Positions 46,653-54,975 of a stretch of DNA of 64,000 nucleotides are shown in pieces; the first letter of the stretch is position 1, and the number at the start of each line of letters is the position of its first letter. Made by a program: the position numbers and the translations under genes. Origin of the DNA: Demequina silvatica. GTDB lineage: Bacteria; Actinomycetota; Actinomycetes; Actinomycetales; Demequinaceae. Below the pieces are notes generated by a model. It saw only the letters and a program-made list of their open reading frames with translations, did not search any database and had not been told where the DNA came from. The stretch spans positions 186,001-250,000 of the forward strand of contig NZ_BBMA01000003.1 in the NCBI RefSeq assembly GCF_000971215.1. Direction: 5' to 3'.

Positions 46653-46671
46653 ATGCCGAAGAGAGGAACCC

Positions 46672-47037
46672 ATGGCAACGATCGACCTGACCACCGAGAC
46701 CTTCGATGAGACCGTGAGCAAGGACGGAATCGTCCTCGTCGACTTCTGGGCGGACTGGTGCGGCCCCTGCAAGCGCTTCGCGCCCATCTTCGAGCAGTCG
46801 TCGGACACCAAGCCCGAGATCGTGCACGCCAAGGTCGACACCGAGGCGCAGCAGGAGCTCGGCATCAAGTACGGCGTCACCGCCATCCCCACGCTGATGG
46901 CCTTCCGCGACGGCATCATGGTCTTCAACCAGGCCGGCGCGCTGCCGGGCCCGGCCCTGCAGCAGCTCGTCGGCGCGATCGAGGGCCTCGACATGGACGA
47001 GGTCCGCGCCAAGATCGCCGAGACCGAGTCCGCCTAA
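46672..47037 (+). CDS. trxA: Thioredoxin
   Basis: A 121-residue thioredoxin with the redox motif WCGPC (Cys30, Cys33), the buried VDFWADW strand and the cis-proline in TAIPTLM. It reduces protein disulfides and also persulfides. The perfect CsoR/CstR-type operator upstream places it with the rhodanese lipoprotein in what looks like a reactive-sulfur (or copper) response. Thioredoxins are known partners in persulfide clearance, so a CstR-like sensor is the more attractive reading. A hairpin terminator follows. Confidence 0.94.
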   Translation: MATIDLTTETFDETVSKDGIVLVDFWADWCGPCKRFAPIFEQSSDTKPEIVHAKVDTEAQQELGIKYGVTAIPTLMAFRDGIMVFNQAGALPGPALQQLVGAIEGLDMDEVRAKIAETESA

Positions 47038-47049
47038 GGCTCGACCTCG

Positions 47050-47090
47050 CCGGGGCCCGGTCCCTCCTCGCGGAGGGGTCGGGCCCTCGG
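47050..47090 (+). terminator. trxA terminator hairpin
   Basis: CCGGGGCCCGGTCCCTCC pairs with GGAGGGGTCGGGCCCTCGG around a 4-5-nt loop (TCGC), shortly after the trxA stop; one small internal mismatch. Confidence 0.75.
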
Positions 47091-47120
47091 CATGTCCGGG
47101 GCGGGGCGTGCTCGCGCCGG

Positions 47121-47762
47121 TCAGGCGGCGCGGGCCGCGACGATCGCGACCGCCCCGAGCGCGATGACGGCGACGGCGGCGGCGACGCCGAGCGCCCGGA
47201 CGATGCGCGGGGACACCTTCGCGCCCACGGCGGCTCCCACGATGGCGAGCCCCGCCTGCCACGCGAGCGACGCGAGGCCCGCGGCGACCACGAACACGAC
47301 CGGACCGGCCGCGGCCGTCGTCACCGTGGTCACCACCGCGGCGAGCGCGAGGAAGTACACGACCGTCGCGGGGTTGAGCGCGGTGAGTGCGACGAACCGG
47401 GCGTAGACGCGAAGCGGGCGGCCGGGGACGGTCTCGCCGGTCTGGTCCGCGGGAGCGTCCGCGGGGCGCAGCGCGCCGCGCAGCAGCCGGGCGCCGATCC
47501 CGACGATGACCACGCCCGAGACCACCGCGATGGTGGGGAGCCACGGCTCGAGTGCGGGCGCGACCGCGGCGCCGAACCCGACCGCGACCGCGCAGTAGAC
47601 CAGGTCGACGGTGGCGACCCCGGCCGCGGCGGCGAGGCCCTCGCGTAGCCCGCGCACCATGGACTCGCGCAGGATCAGCAGGCCGATCGCCCCCAGCGGC
47701 ATCGCGACCGCGAGGCCGGCCAGGAAGCCGGCGGCGGCGAGCGTGAGGAGGTCGTGGGTCAC
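47121..47762 (-). CDS. LysE/RhtB-family amino-acid exporter
   Basis: A 213-residue membrane protein with about six helices. GFLAGLAVAMPLGAIGLLILRESMVRGLREGLAAAAGVATVD is the conserved N-terminal LysE signature region, and FVALTALNPATVVYFLAL matches the fourth-helix NP motif. It exports amino acids or related metabolites. The GTG start at 47762 (CACACT about 7 nt upstream, weak -10) gives the standard length. A GGACGATGCG motif lies near its 3' end (47198-47207). Confidence 0.87.
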   Translation of the reverse strand: MTHDLLTLAAAGFLAGLAVAMPLGAIGLLILRESMVRGLREGLAAAAGVATVDLVYCAVAVGFGAAVAPALEPWLPTIAVVSGVVIVGIGARLLRGALRPADAPADQTGETVPGRPLRVYARFVALTALNPATVVYFLALAAVVTTVTTAAAGPVVFVVAAGLASLAWQAGLAIVGAAVGAKVSPRIVRALGVAAAVAVIALGAVAIVAARAA

Positions 47763-47800
47763 GGCGACCAGTGTGGCGGCGCGTGCCCCGGAAACGCGTG

Positions 47801-47835
47801 AGGCTCCGGTCCCGGCGTGGCCGGGCCCGGAGCCT
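47801..47835 (-). terminator. Terminator of the tRNA-Leu gene
   Basis: AGGCTCCGG-TCCCGG (47801-47815) pairs with CCGGG-CCCGGAGCCT (47821-47835) just beyond the tRNA 3' end. Confidence 0.75.
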
Positions 47836-47837
47836 GC

Positions 47838-47922
47838 TGGTGCGCGAGGGGGGACTTGAACCCCCACGCCCGAAGACACTGGAACCTAAATCCAGCGCGT
47901 CTGCCGATTCCGCCACTCGCGC
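47838..47922 (-). tRNA. tRNA-Leu (anticodon UAG)
   Basis: An 85-nt class II tRNA with encoded CCA. The acceptor stem GCGCGAG pairs with CTCGCGC, the anticodon loop is TTTAGGT (anticodon TAG), a long variable arm is present, and the T-arm is GGGGGTTCAAGTCCCCC. Confidence 0.95.
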
Positions 47923-47975
47923 GCGCGGTCAAGGATACGGGCGCGCGAGCGGCGCGTGGTGCCGCCTCGGGGGTG

Positions 47976-48446
47976 TCAGTCGATCTTGAGGTCGCGGCGC
48001 AGCTTGGCGACGTGGCCGGTCGCCTTGACGTTGTACTGCGCGACGGCGACCTTGCCGGATTCGTCGACCACCACGGTGGAGCGGATCGAGCCCTCGACCT
48101 CCTTGCCGTAGAGCTTCTTGAGCCCCCATGCACCGTAGAGGTTCTGGATCGCAAGGTCCTCGTCGGAGACCAGGGTGAAGGTAAGGCCCTCCTGCTCGCG
48201 GAACTCGGCCAGCTTGGCGGGGGAGTCCTTGGAGATGCCGACCACCTCGTAGCCCGCCGCATGCAGCGCCGAGAGGGAGTCGCGGAAGTCGCACGCCTGC
48301 GTGGTGCAGCCGGGGGTCATGGCGGCCGGGTAGAAGTAGAGGATGACCTTCTTGCCGCGCAGGTCTGCGAGGCTGAAGGTGCCGGAATCGGTCGGGGCGG
48401 TGAAGTCGGGGGCCGTGTCGCCCACGCTCAGACGGGTGTCGGTCAT
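47976..48446 (-). CDS. bcp: Peroxiredoxin, Bcp/PrxQ type
   Basis: A 156-residue thioredoxin-dependent peroxidase. The peroxidatic Cys47 (MTPGCTTQ) and resolving Cys52, five residues apart, define the PrxQ/Bcp 2-Cys alpha form. [10 protein letters not shown] is the N-terminal family motif. It reduces hydroperoxides with electrons from thioredoxin, such as the trxA product 1 kb away. The ATG at 48446 is chosen because TACGGT lies 7 nt upstream on this strand (leaderless). Confidence 0.94.
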   Translation of the reverse strand: MTDTRLSVGDTAPDFTAPTDSGTFSLADLRGKKVILYFYPAAMTPGCTTQACDFRDSLSALHAAGYEVVGISKDSPAKLAEFREQEGLTFTLVSDEDLAIQNLYGAWGLKKLYGKEVEGSIRSTVVVDESGKVAVAQYNVKATGHVAKLRRDLKID

Positions 48447-48566
48447 GGGGTCCACCGTAGCCGCGCCGACAGACAGCGCGGGGGTCGCCGCCGACCCCGG
48501 GTGCCGATTTCACATTTGCGCCGAAAGCCTGCTAACGTAGTCACTCGTTCCGCGATGCGGGACAGA

Positions 48567-48639
<73 letters not shown>

Positions 48640-48650
48640 CGGAGTGCGAA

Positions 48651-48674
48651 GGCCCGGTCCGGATGGACCGGGCC
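48651..48674 (+). terminator. Terminator of the tRNA-Lys gene
   Basis: A perfect 10-bp stem, GGCCCGGTCC with loop GGAT and GGACCGGGCC, followed by TTTCGCTTT. The roughly 240 bp between it and the next gene (to 48916) show no clear gene or known element. Confidence 0.85.
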
Positions 48675-48916
48675 TTTCGCTTTCCTCAAGCGGGCGAGGC
48701 GGCGATCCGCGCGCCTGCGGCCGGAAGGACCGATGTGAACGGTTGCATCCCACGTACTGGTGGGCAGGGACTGTTGCCTCGTTGACACACTCGCGCCAAC
48801 ACCGGCCGGTCGCGGGAGTCCGCAGTCCTGCGCCCCGTAGATTCAACGGCAGATGTTCGATCTACAGGGTGAGTGACGATGCGCGCCGTGCGGCGCGAGA
48901 CCTCCGTGCCATCTGC

Positions 48917-49594
48917 TCAGGCGGTCCCCTCGCCGATCGCAACGATCGCACCGTTCGCCGGCGCGCCCGCCTCCCACAGGCCTACGAACGCGTCCGCGAC
49001 CGCTTCCTCGAGCCCCGCGAGGCTCGTCACCCGGAAGATCACGGCAGCGGCCCGTAGAGGCTCGCCCGCGTCCCGTGCCTGCTTCGCGTACCCCTGCGCG
49101 GCGGCGCGCACCCACGCCTCGCTCGCCGCCTTGACCGCGGCGTAGCTCGCCCCGCCGGCGAGCGGGCGGTCCACCACGGTCGAGGACACGATCGCGAGGC
49201 GGCCGGCGGGGGAGCCCGCCAGGTCCGCGTCGAACGCCCGCGACACGTGCCGCAGCGCGGTGAAGGACGCCTCGAGCAGCCGGTAGTCGGCCTCGGTCTG
49301 GCCCGCGATGCCGCCCCCGCCGCGCCAGCCGCCGACCAGGTGCAGCACGCCGTCGACGGCGATCCCGTCGGCGTGAAGCTGCGCCGCCAGCGCAGTTACG
49401 GCGCCCTCGTCCGTGAGATCGATCTCCTCGACCCGGGCGCCCAGCGCGGCGAGCGGCTCCAGCCGCGCGGCGGACCTCCCGGCGGCGACCACGTGCGCTC
49501 CCGCCCGCACCAGGGCCCCCATCGCGGCGAGGCCGACGGTGCTGGTCGCGCCCGCGACCAGCACCGTCCGCCCCGCGACCCCGTGCACCGTCAC
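48917..49594 (-). CDS. Short-chain dehydrogenase/reductase (SDR)
   Basis: A 225-residue Rossmann-fold SDR. The cofactor motif is GATSTVGLAAM (TGxxxGxG variant), the NNAG equivalent reads HLVGGW, the catalytic serine is in IVSSTV, and the YxxxK motif is YAAVK. The substrate is unknown. It is translationally coupled (GTGA overlap) to the upstream DUF6421 gene, and an Lrp-type regulator is divergent from that gene. This pairing suggests a role in the same unknown pathway. Confidence 0.85.
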   Translation of the reverse strand: MTVHGVAGRTVLVAGATSTVGLAAMGALVRAGAHVVAAGRSAARLEPLAALGARVEEIDLTDEGAVTALAAQLHADGIAVDGVLHLVGGWRGGGGIAGQTEADYRLLEASFTALRHVSRAFDADLAGSPAGRLAIVSSTVVDRPLAGGASYAAVKAASEAWVRAAAQGYAKQARDAGEPLRAAAVIFRVTSLAGLEEAVADAFVGLWEAGAPANGAIVAIGEGTA

Positions 49595-51021
49595 GCCGCG
49601 GTGGCCCGGATCCCGGCCGTCGACTCGATGACCGGCCGCATCTTCTTGTCGAGCGCCTCGAAGAACATCGACAGCGGGAACTCGTCGTCCATCACCAGGT
49701 CCGTGTAGCCCTTCGGCGGCCCGGCGAGCACCTCGCGCGGCAGCCCCTCGGCCCACACCGAGGCCGGGTTCGGGGCGACCACGCTCGACACCAGCGCGTA
49801 CGCCTTCAGCCAGTGCACCGTCTTGGGCCGGTCGATCGACTCCCAGTACAGCTGGTTGATCGCGTCGCTGAGCTCGATCACGGCCTCCGGGACCCGCGAC
49901 CAGTCCACGCTGAGCTCGACGTCGCGCCACTCGATCACCCTCGCGCGATGCAGCCACGCGAACAGCAGCTGCCCGCCCAGCCCGTCGTAGTTGCGCACCC
50001 GCGTGCCGGTGATGGGGAAGCGGAAGATCCGATCGAACAGCACCGCGTACTGCACCAGCCCCGCGTGCCTGCGCGTGTCCTCCTCGACCGCGGTGAGCTC
50101 CTCGCCGCCCGCCGCGCGCTCATCGAGCGTCCGCTGGATCCGCACCGCCTCGCGGAAGGCCGTGAGATCGCACCGCAGCTCCTCGAGCGTGTAAAGGAAG
50201 AACGGCATGCGCTGCTTGATCATGAACGGGTCGAACGGCAGGTCGCCGCGCATGTGCGTCCGGTCGTGGATCATGTCCCACATCACGAACGTGCGCTCGG
50301 CCAGGTCCTGGTCCTCGAGCATCGCCGCGGCCTCGGCCGGCAGCGCGAGCTTGGTGATGTCGGCGGCCGCCGCGACTACGCGCCGGTAGCGCGCGGCCTC
50401 TCGGTCCTGGAAGATCGCCCCCCACGTGAACTGCGGGATCTCCCGCATCGCGACGGTCTCGGGGAACAGCACCGCCGAGTTGGTGTCGTAGCCGGACGTG
50501 AAGTCGATGAGGCGCAGCGAGACGAACAGCTTGTTGCCGTAGTCGCCGGCCTCGAGCTCCGCGATGAAGTCGGGCCAGATCGCCTCCACCAGCAGCGCCT
50601 CGACGTGCCGGTTGGACGAGCCGTTCTGCGTGTACATGGGGAACACCACCAGGTGGCGCGTCCCATCCACGCGGTGGCGCTGCGGCTGGAACGCGACCAG
50701 CGAGTCCAGGAAGTCCGGCTCGGCGAAGCCGCCGTCGACCCACCGCGAGAAGTCGCGGGGGAGCGCCTTGAGGTAGTCCGCGTCGTGCGGGAAGAGGGGG
50801 GCGAGCACCCCGATCGCGCCGACGATGGTCTCGACGTGGCCCCGCGCCGCCGCGTGGTGGGCGGCGTCCGGGATGGAACCGTTCTTCACCTGCATCGCCT
50901 GCAGCGCGGTCGCCGCCTCCTTGAGCCTCCGCCACGCGACGCTCGACTCGACGGAGCGCACGTCCTCCACCACCTCGGGCTCTCCGATGACGGCCTGCGT
51001 GGGGGCGACTGACAAGGACAT
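49591..51021 (-). CDS. DUF6421 family protein
   Basis: A 476-residue soluble protein that I place in the actinobacterial DUF6421 family by its overall pattern. Conserved blocks include VVFPMYTQNGSSNRHVEALL, WDMIHDRTHMRGDLPFDPFM (with histidines and acidic residues that could bind metal) and FAWLHRARVIEW. No established function. GGGAGG precedes the ATG at 51021. It is the first gene of a two-gene operon with an SDR and divergent from an Lrp/AsnC regulator across a 155-bp gap with a long inverted repeat. Confidence 0.75.
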   Translation of the reverse strand: MSLSVAPTQAVIGEPEVVEDVRSVESSVAWRRLKEAATALQAMQVKNGSIPDAAHHAAARGHVETIVGAIGVLAPLFPHDADYLKALPRDFSRWVDGGFAEPDFLDSLVAFQPQRHRVDGTRHLVVFPMYTQNGSSNRHVEALLVEAIWPDFIAELEAGDYGNKLFVSLRLIDFTSGYDTNSAVLFPETVAMREIPQFTWGAIFQDREAARYRRVVAAAADITKLALPAEAAAMLEDQDLAERTFVMWDMIHDRTHMRGDLPFDPFMIKQRMPFFLYTLEELRCDLTAFREAVRIQRTLDERAAGGEELTAVEEDTRRHAGLVQYAVLFDRIFRFPITGTRVRNYDGLGGQLLFAWLHRARVIEWRDVELSVDWSRVPEAVIELSDAINQLYWESIDRPKTVHWLKAYALVSSVVAPNPASVWAEGLPREVLAGPPKGYTDLVMDDEFPLSMFFEALDKKMRPVIESTAGIRATAA

Positions 51022-51047
51022 GGGGGACCTCCCTCGACGTCGAGACG

Positions 51048-51088
51048 GAAACATTCCTGCACTTCGTGTGCATTACAGGAAGCATTTC
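51048..51088. promoter_or_regulatory. Long imperfect inverted repeat in the DUF6421/Lrp divergent gap (candidate Lrp operator)
   Basis: GAAACATTCCTG on the left faces CAGGAAGCATTTC on the right; between them TGCAC-TTCG-TGTGCA forms an inner palindrome. The region is AT-richer than its surroundings and lies before the DUF6421 start. Lrp/AsnC proteins bind such long imperfect repeats. A GGACGATGCG motif abuts it (51092-51101). Confidence 0.55.
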
Positions 51089-51176
51089 ATCGGACGATGC
51101 GTGGGTCAAGGAATCTGCCGGTCCAGGCGGGCGCGGCGCGCCCTGGACGGCCGGGCGATGGGGTAGCGTCCCCCTC

Positions 51177-51632
51177 ATGCACGATCCGGTCGACGCACGC
51201 CTCGTCGCGGAGGTGTCGCGCGACGCGCGCGCCACCCTCGCGCAGCTCGCCGCCCATGTCGGGCTCTCGACGTCCGCGGTCCAGGCGCGCCTGCGCCGTC
51301 TCGAGGCGAGCGGCGTCATCACGGGCTACATGGCGCTCGTCAGCCCGGAGGCTGTCGGGCGACCGCTCTCGGCCTTCATCGAGATCACCCCGCTCGACCC
51401 GGCGCAGATCGACGACGTCCCCCAGCTGCTCGAGCATCTCGCGGCGGTGGAGGCCTGTCATTCGATCGCCGGCGACGCCAGCTACATGCTCTTCGTGCGC
51501 GTCGGCACGCCGCCGGATCTCGAGACGCTGATCCGCGACATCCGCAAGGCCGTGAACGTCACCACGCGCACCACCGTGGTGCTCCAGACCTTCTACGAGA
51601 ACCGCCCGCTGGTGCCGCGCGAGCAGCCCTGA
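51177..51632 (+). CDS. Lrp/AsnC-family regulator
   Basis: A 151-residue regulator: N-terminal winged HTH (DARLVAEVSRDARATLAQLA, GLSTSAVQARLRRLEASGVI) and a C-terminal RAM/ligand domain (VEACHSIAGDASYMLFVRV). Such proteins form octamers and respond to amino acids. It is divergent from the DUF6421-SDR operon, its probable target. TAGCGT (51164-51169) is 7 nt before the ATG, a leaderless pattern, which favours this start over longer in-frame options. Confidence 0.9.
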   Translation: MHDPVDARLVAEVSRDARATLAQLAAHVGLSTSAVQARLRRLEASGVITGYMALVSPEAVGRPLSAFIEITPLDPAQIDDVPQLLEHLAAVEACHSIAGDASYMLFVRVGTPPDLETLIRDIRKAVNVTTRTTVVLQTFYENRPLVPREQP

Positions 51633-51739
51633 GCCGCGCGGCGCGTCCAGGCGCCGCCGCGCGCGCCTCCGACCAGGTGCGTCGCGTCACGTGCTCTGCA
51701 GGGCGCATGATGGAGCAGGACCACAGGGAGGTGGGTGCC

Positions 51740-52308
51740 ATGACAGCGAGCCCAGCCGAGTTCGCGGCGTTCGTGACGCCCGAGCCGTGGCGGTCGCCAC
51801 CGGACCTGACGGGCACCCCTGCCGAGCGGTCCCGTGCCGCCCAGGCGCTCTCGCGCGGCGCGTCCGTCGGTCAGCTCTCGTTGCTCGCGCGCGACCCGAG
51901 CGTCGAGGTCCGCGCGTGGGCGGCTCTCAACCCGCGCACCCCGGTGGGATCGCTCCGTGCGCTCGCGGCGGACCGCAGCTGGCGTGTGCGGCATCAGGCG
52001 GCCAGGAACAGTGCGCTGCCGCGCGAGCAGGCTCGAGTCCTGATGGCGGATCCCTCCGACGAGTGCGCACCGCCGCGCTGGCGTCGGCGTCCGCGTCGGT
52101 CGACGATCTCGTCGAGGCGGCGGTTCGCGACCCCTCCGTCGCGGTGCGCCGGTTCGCATCCTGGCAGGCCCTCACGCGGCTCCCCGCGCACCTCGGTGTC
52201 GCGCCCGGCAACCGCACGGCGATCGCCCTGCTGCGCACCACGGCCTGGTGGGAGCTGACCTCGCGCAGCAGCGAGGTCCGAGCCGTGCTCGCCGCGCATC
52301 CCAACTGA
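51740..52308 (+). pseudogene. Frameshifted HEAT/LRV-type repeat protein
   Basis: The first frame (from ATG 51740, after GGGAGG) encodes repeats such as LARDPSVEVRAWAALNP and LAADRSWRVRHQAARN, then loses homology at MADPSDE near 52063. The next frame continues the same repeat type at once (VRTAALAS, AVRDPSVAVRRFASW) to a stop at 52308. Restoring one G in GACGAG-TGCGC (GAG-GTG-CGC) would rejoin the two into a protein of about 190 residues. Helical-repeat proteins of this sort are binding scaffolds. It is either a recent 1-bp deletion or a sequencing error. Confidence 0.7.
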
Positions 52309-52673
52309 CCCCGCCGCCGGCCGGCGCGCTCGAGCGCCGCAGGCTGCCTCCGCCACGCGCGATCGGCGCGTGGACCACCCCGCATGGGCGCCCTTCTACA
52401 TCGACGGCAATCCGGCGCGAAGACGCCGCGCGACGCTCCGAACCGGCGCGCACGAACCGTGCGAATCGCGCAAAACGCCGAAACCCCCACTGGCGAAACG
52501 CCCATCCGTGCGCTAAAAGTATGAACGTGGGCAAAACGGACAAAGGGTGAACTGAGGTGTCGCCCGGAACGTCCCGACAGCCCGCCAGGTGAGGGCAACG
52601 ACCCCTGGTTCTGAGGAGCTGGGGAACGGGGTCGCGAGCCGTCCAGGGGGGATCACAATACGGGGGGAATGTG
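52309..52673. other. 365-bp gene-free region before the CDP-glucose dehydratase gene
   Basis: No gene is seen. The segment 52440-52560 is clearly less GC-rich than its surroundings and contains an AT patch (CTAAAAGTATGAA near 52513) and three loosely repeated CRAAACG words. The 150 bp before the ATG are G-rich with several possible stems, so a structured 5' leader is possible, but I match it to no known riboswitch. Confidence 0.4.
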
Positions 52674-53771
52674 ATGGACATGCCTGCACAGGCTGGGGAC
52701 ATCTCGTGTCTCGCTGGGAGGACCGTGCTCATCACGGGCCACAGCGGATTCATCGGAGCATGGCTCACCACGGTGCTGGAGCACCTCGGCGCCAAGGTGG
52801 TCGGATACTCGATCAACGACGACCCGTCGGCGGCGCAACGCGCCGCGTGGTTGGGTGACGTCTGTACCGCGCAGTACGAGGCGGACGTCCGCGACCGCGA
52901 CAAGCTCTTCGCGGTCATCGACGAGCACCGGCCGGACATCGTGTACCACCTCGCGGCCCAGGCGCTGCTGTGCGTCGGTTTCGAGGATCCGGCGCTCACC
53001 TTCGACGTCAACCTGCGTGGGTCGATCAACGTGCTCGAGGCGGCTCGCCTCGGCAAGATCCCCGCGCTCGTCCATGTCACGAGCGACAAGTGCTACGTGC
53101 CCATGGCCCCGGGGAGCGGCAAGCTCACCGAGGACAGCCCGCTCGGCGGGCACAGCCCGTACTCCGCGTCGAAGACCATCGCGGAGATCCTGTTCCGCGA
53201 GTTCACCGACCTCACGCGCCTCGATGGCGCGCCGTTCAAGGCCACCTCGGTGCGCCTGGGCAACGTCATCGGTGGTGGTGACGACGCGGACCGGCTGGTC
53301 CCGAACTGCCTGCGCGCCTTCGAGGAGGACCGCGTGTTCGCCGTGCGCGACCCGCTTGCGGTCCGCCCGTTCCAGCACGTGCTGGACGTGGTCGCGGGCT
53401 TCGTCCTTGCGGGCGCCCGGCTGCTCACCACCGAGGGCCGCGTGGTCGACGCCCTCAACTTCGCGCCGCCCAGCTCGGGCCACACCGCCGGCGAGATGGT
53501 GTTCGAGCTTGCTCGGGCGTGGGGCGACGAGGCGCTCATCAGCCCCGAGAAGGAGGCGTGCGCGTTCCCGGAGGACAAGCTGCTGTGGCTCGACGGCTCC
53601 AAGGCCGCGGAGCTGCTCGGGTGGACGCACGCGTTCGACCTGCGCCGCTCCGCCGAGCGGATCGTCGACTGGGTGCGCTGGACCGATGCGGGCATGACCC
53701 CCGCGGAGGCGACGCGCCGCCAGGCCGCCGAGTACTACACCGTCCCGGCGCCGCTGCGCGCGGCCGCCTGA
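52674..53771 (+). CDS. CDP-glucose 4,6-dehydratase-like sugar-nucleotide dehydratase
   Basis: A 365-residue extended SDR. The cofactor motif is GHSGFIG, with HLAAQALL and the conserved VTSDKCY; the catalytic tyrosine/lysine pair is in YSASK, followed by RLGNVIGGGD. These together are typical of CDP-glucose 4,6-dehydratase (RfbG), which makes CDP-4-keto-6-deoxyglucose for dideoxysugars. No other genes of that pathway are in the window, so the product may be used elsewhere or the substrate may differ. A GTG at 52671 and an ATG at 52680 are alternative starts. A strong terminator follows. Confidence 0.82.
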   Translation: MDMPAQAGDISCLAGRTVLITGHSGFIGAWLTTVLEHLGAKVVGYSINDDPSAAQRAAWLGDVCTAQYEADVRDRDKLFAVIDEHRPDIVYHLAAQALLCVGFEDPALTFDVNLRGSINVLEAARLGKIPALVHVTSDKCYVPMAPGSGKLTEDSPLGGHSPYSASKTIAEILFREFTDLTRLDGAPFKATSVRLGNVIGGGDDADRLVPNCLRAFEEDRVFAVRDPLAVRPFQHVLDVVAGFVLAGARLLTTEGRVVDALNFAPPSSGHTAGEMVFELARAWGDEALISPEKEACAFPEDKLLWLDGSKAAELLGWTHAFDLRRSAERIVDWVRWTDAGMTPAEATRRQAAEYYTVPAPLRAAA

Positions 53772-53796
53772 CGGACGCCAGGCCAAGGCCTCAGGC

Positions 53797-53828
53797 GAAC
53801 GGGCCCGGTCCGCGAGGACCGGGCCCGT
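53797..53828. terminator. Bidirectional terminator
   Basis: AACGGGCCCGGTCC with loop GCGA and GGACCGGGCCCGTT, a perfect 14-bp stem between the convergent dehydratase and binding-protein genes. Confidence 0.85.
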
Positions 53829-53855
53829 TCGTGCTCTCGAGGCGACGCGCCGGGG

Positions 53856-54854
53856 TCAGGCGCCGAGCTCGCCGTCCGAGCTGAAGACCAGGCCCACCAT
53901 GACCTGGCCCTGACGCAGGGCGTTCTTGGTGAGCGGGCCGCCCGCGTCGAGCGAGTCGAACTGCGCGATCTCGAGGCCGTACTCCTCCTCGAGCCCGATC
54001 TGGCAGAACGGGCGCTCCGGGCACTCCGGCGGTCCGCCGAGCGAGATGGTGCCGCACGTCTCCGCGAGCTCGGTGAGCGAGGTGACGCCGTACTGGTCCG
54101 CGAAGGCCTGCGTGACGGCGAACGCGTTCTGGTCCTGCGCGGCGGCGGGCTCGCCGAACACCAGGCCCACCTCCGTCGCGAGCGGCTCGAGCGCCGCGAC
54201 CGTCGCGTCGACGTCGCCCGATGCCACAGGCGCGGCGTCGGGGTCGGCCGCGAGGTTGAGGAACTCCGTGACGGTGGCCGCGTACTCGGGCACCACCTGG
54301 ATCTCGCCGCTCTCGAGGGCCGGCAGGTAGGTCTCGCGGCTGCCGATGGTGCGCACCTCGGTGTCGAAGCCCGCGGCGGACAGCACCGCCGAGTAGATCT
54401 CCGCGACCGTGATGTTCTCGGAGAAGTTCGCGGCGCCGATCACCACGGACCCGGAGCCGGTGGACGGCGACTCGATGCCCTTGTCCTCGACGTACGCGGC
54501 CGCGGCCTCCTGCGAGGTCTGGCGGTCGATGTCGACGGCCTTGTTGAGCTGGATGAGGTCGTCCGTGGTGAGCACCGCGGAGACCGCGTCGAGGCCGGCG
54601 AGGAGCTCGTCGCTCGCGGCATCGGCGTTGACGGCCGGGATGAGGTTGTCCGCGTTCTGCAGCATCGCGTCGTCCTCGAGGACCGTGATGGAGTCGCCGG
54701 GCACGGGCTGGCACTCCTGGGCCATCGCGGTCGCGCCGGACGTCGCTCCCGTCGCGGCGTCGGTGGCCTCGCCGTCCGAGCCGCCGGAGGAGCATCCCGC
54801 CAGCAGCAGGGCGCTCGCCGCGGCCGCGACGATCAGTGGATTCCTGGTACGCAT
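53856..54854 (-). CDS. Osmoprotectant/glycine-betaine-type ABC substrate-binding lipoprotein
   Basis: A 332-residue OpuAC/ProX-like solute-binding lipoprotein: lipobox LAGC (Cys21), then a type II periplasmic-binding fold (VVIGAANFSENITVAEIY, VVPEYAATVTEFL). Ligands in the family are glycine betaine, choline and related quaternary amines. GAGGAG lies just before the ATG at 54854. It is last in a permease-permease-binding protein group, divergent from the ATPase gene, together forming a complete importer. Confidence 0.9.
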   Translation of the reverse strand: MRTRNPLIVAAAASALLLAGCSSGGSDGEATDAATGATSGATAMAQECQPVPGDSITVLEDDAMLQNADNLIPAVNADAASDELLAGLDAVSAVLTTDDLIQLNKAVDIDRQTSQEAAAAYVEDKGIESPSTGSGSVVIGAANFSENITVAEIYSAVLSAAGFDTEVRTIGSRETYLPALESGEIQVVPEYAATVTEFLNLAADPDAAPVASGDVDATVAALEPLATEVGLVFGEPAAAQDQNAFAVTQAFADQYGVTSLTELAETCGTISLGGPPECPERPFCQIGLEEEYGLEIAQFDSLDAGGPLTKNALRQGQVMVGLVFSSDGELGA

Positions 54855-54975
54855 GTCACTCCTCGGGTAGGGGATCACAGGGGCGCAACCCCGCGAGCAG
54901 GCGGGATGTTCCCGCGCGGCCCGGTTTCCAGGGTATTCACGCGGCGCGCGGTTCGCGCGGGGACGATGCGCGGGT

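Noticed and set aside
46542-46671. Divergent control of the NUDIX-like gene by the CsoR-type operator
   Set aside because: The palindrome is 96 bp from the NUDIX start but only 19 bp from trxA, so I assign it to trxA; an effect on the other gene cannot be fully excluded.
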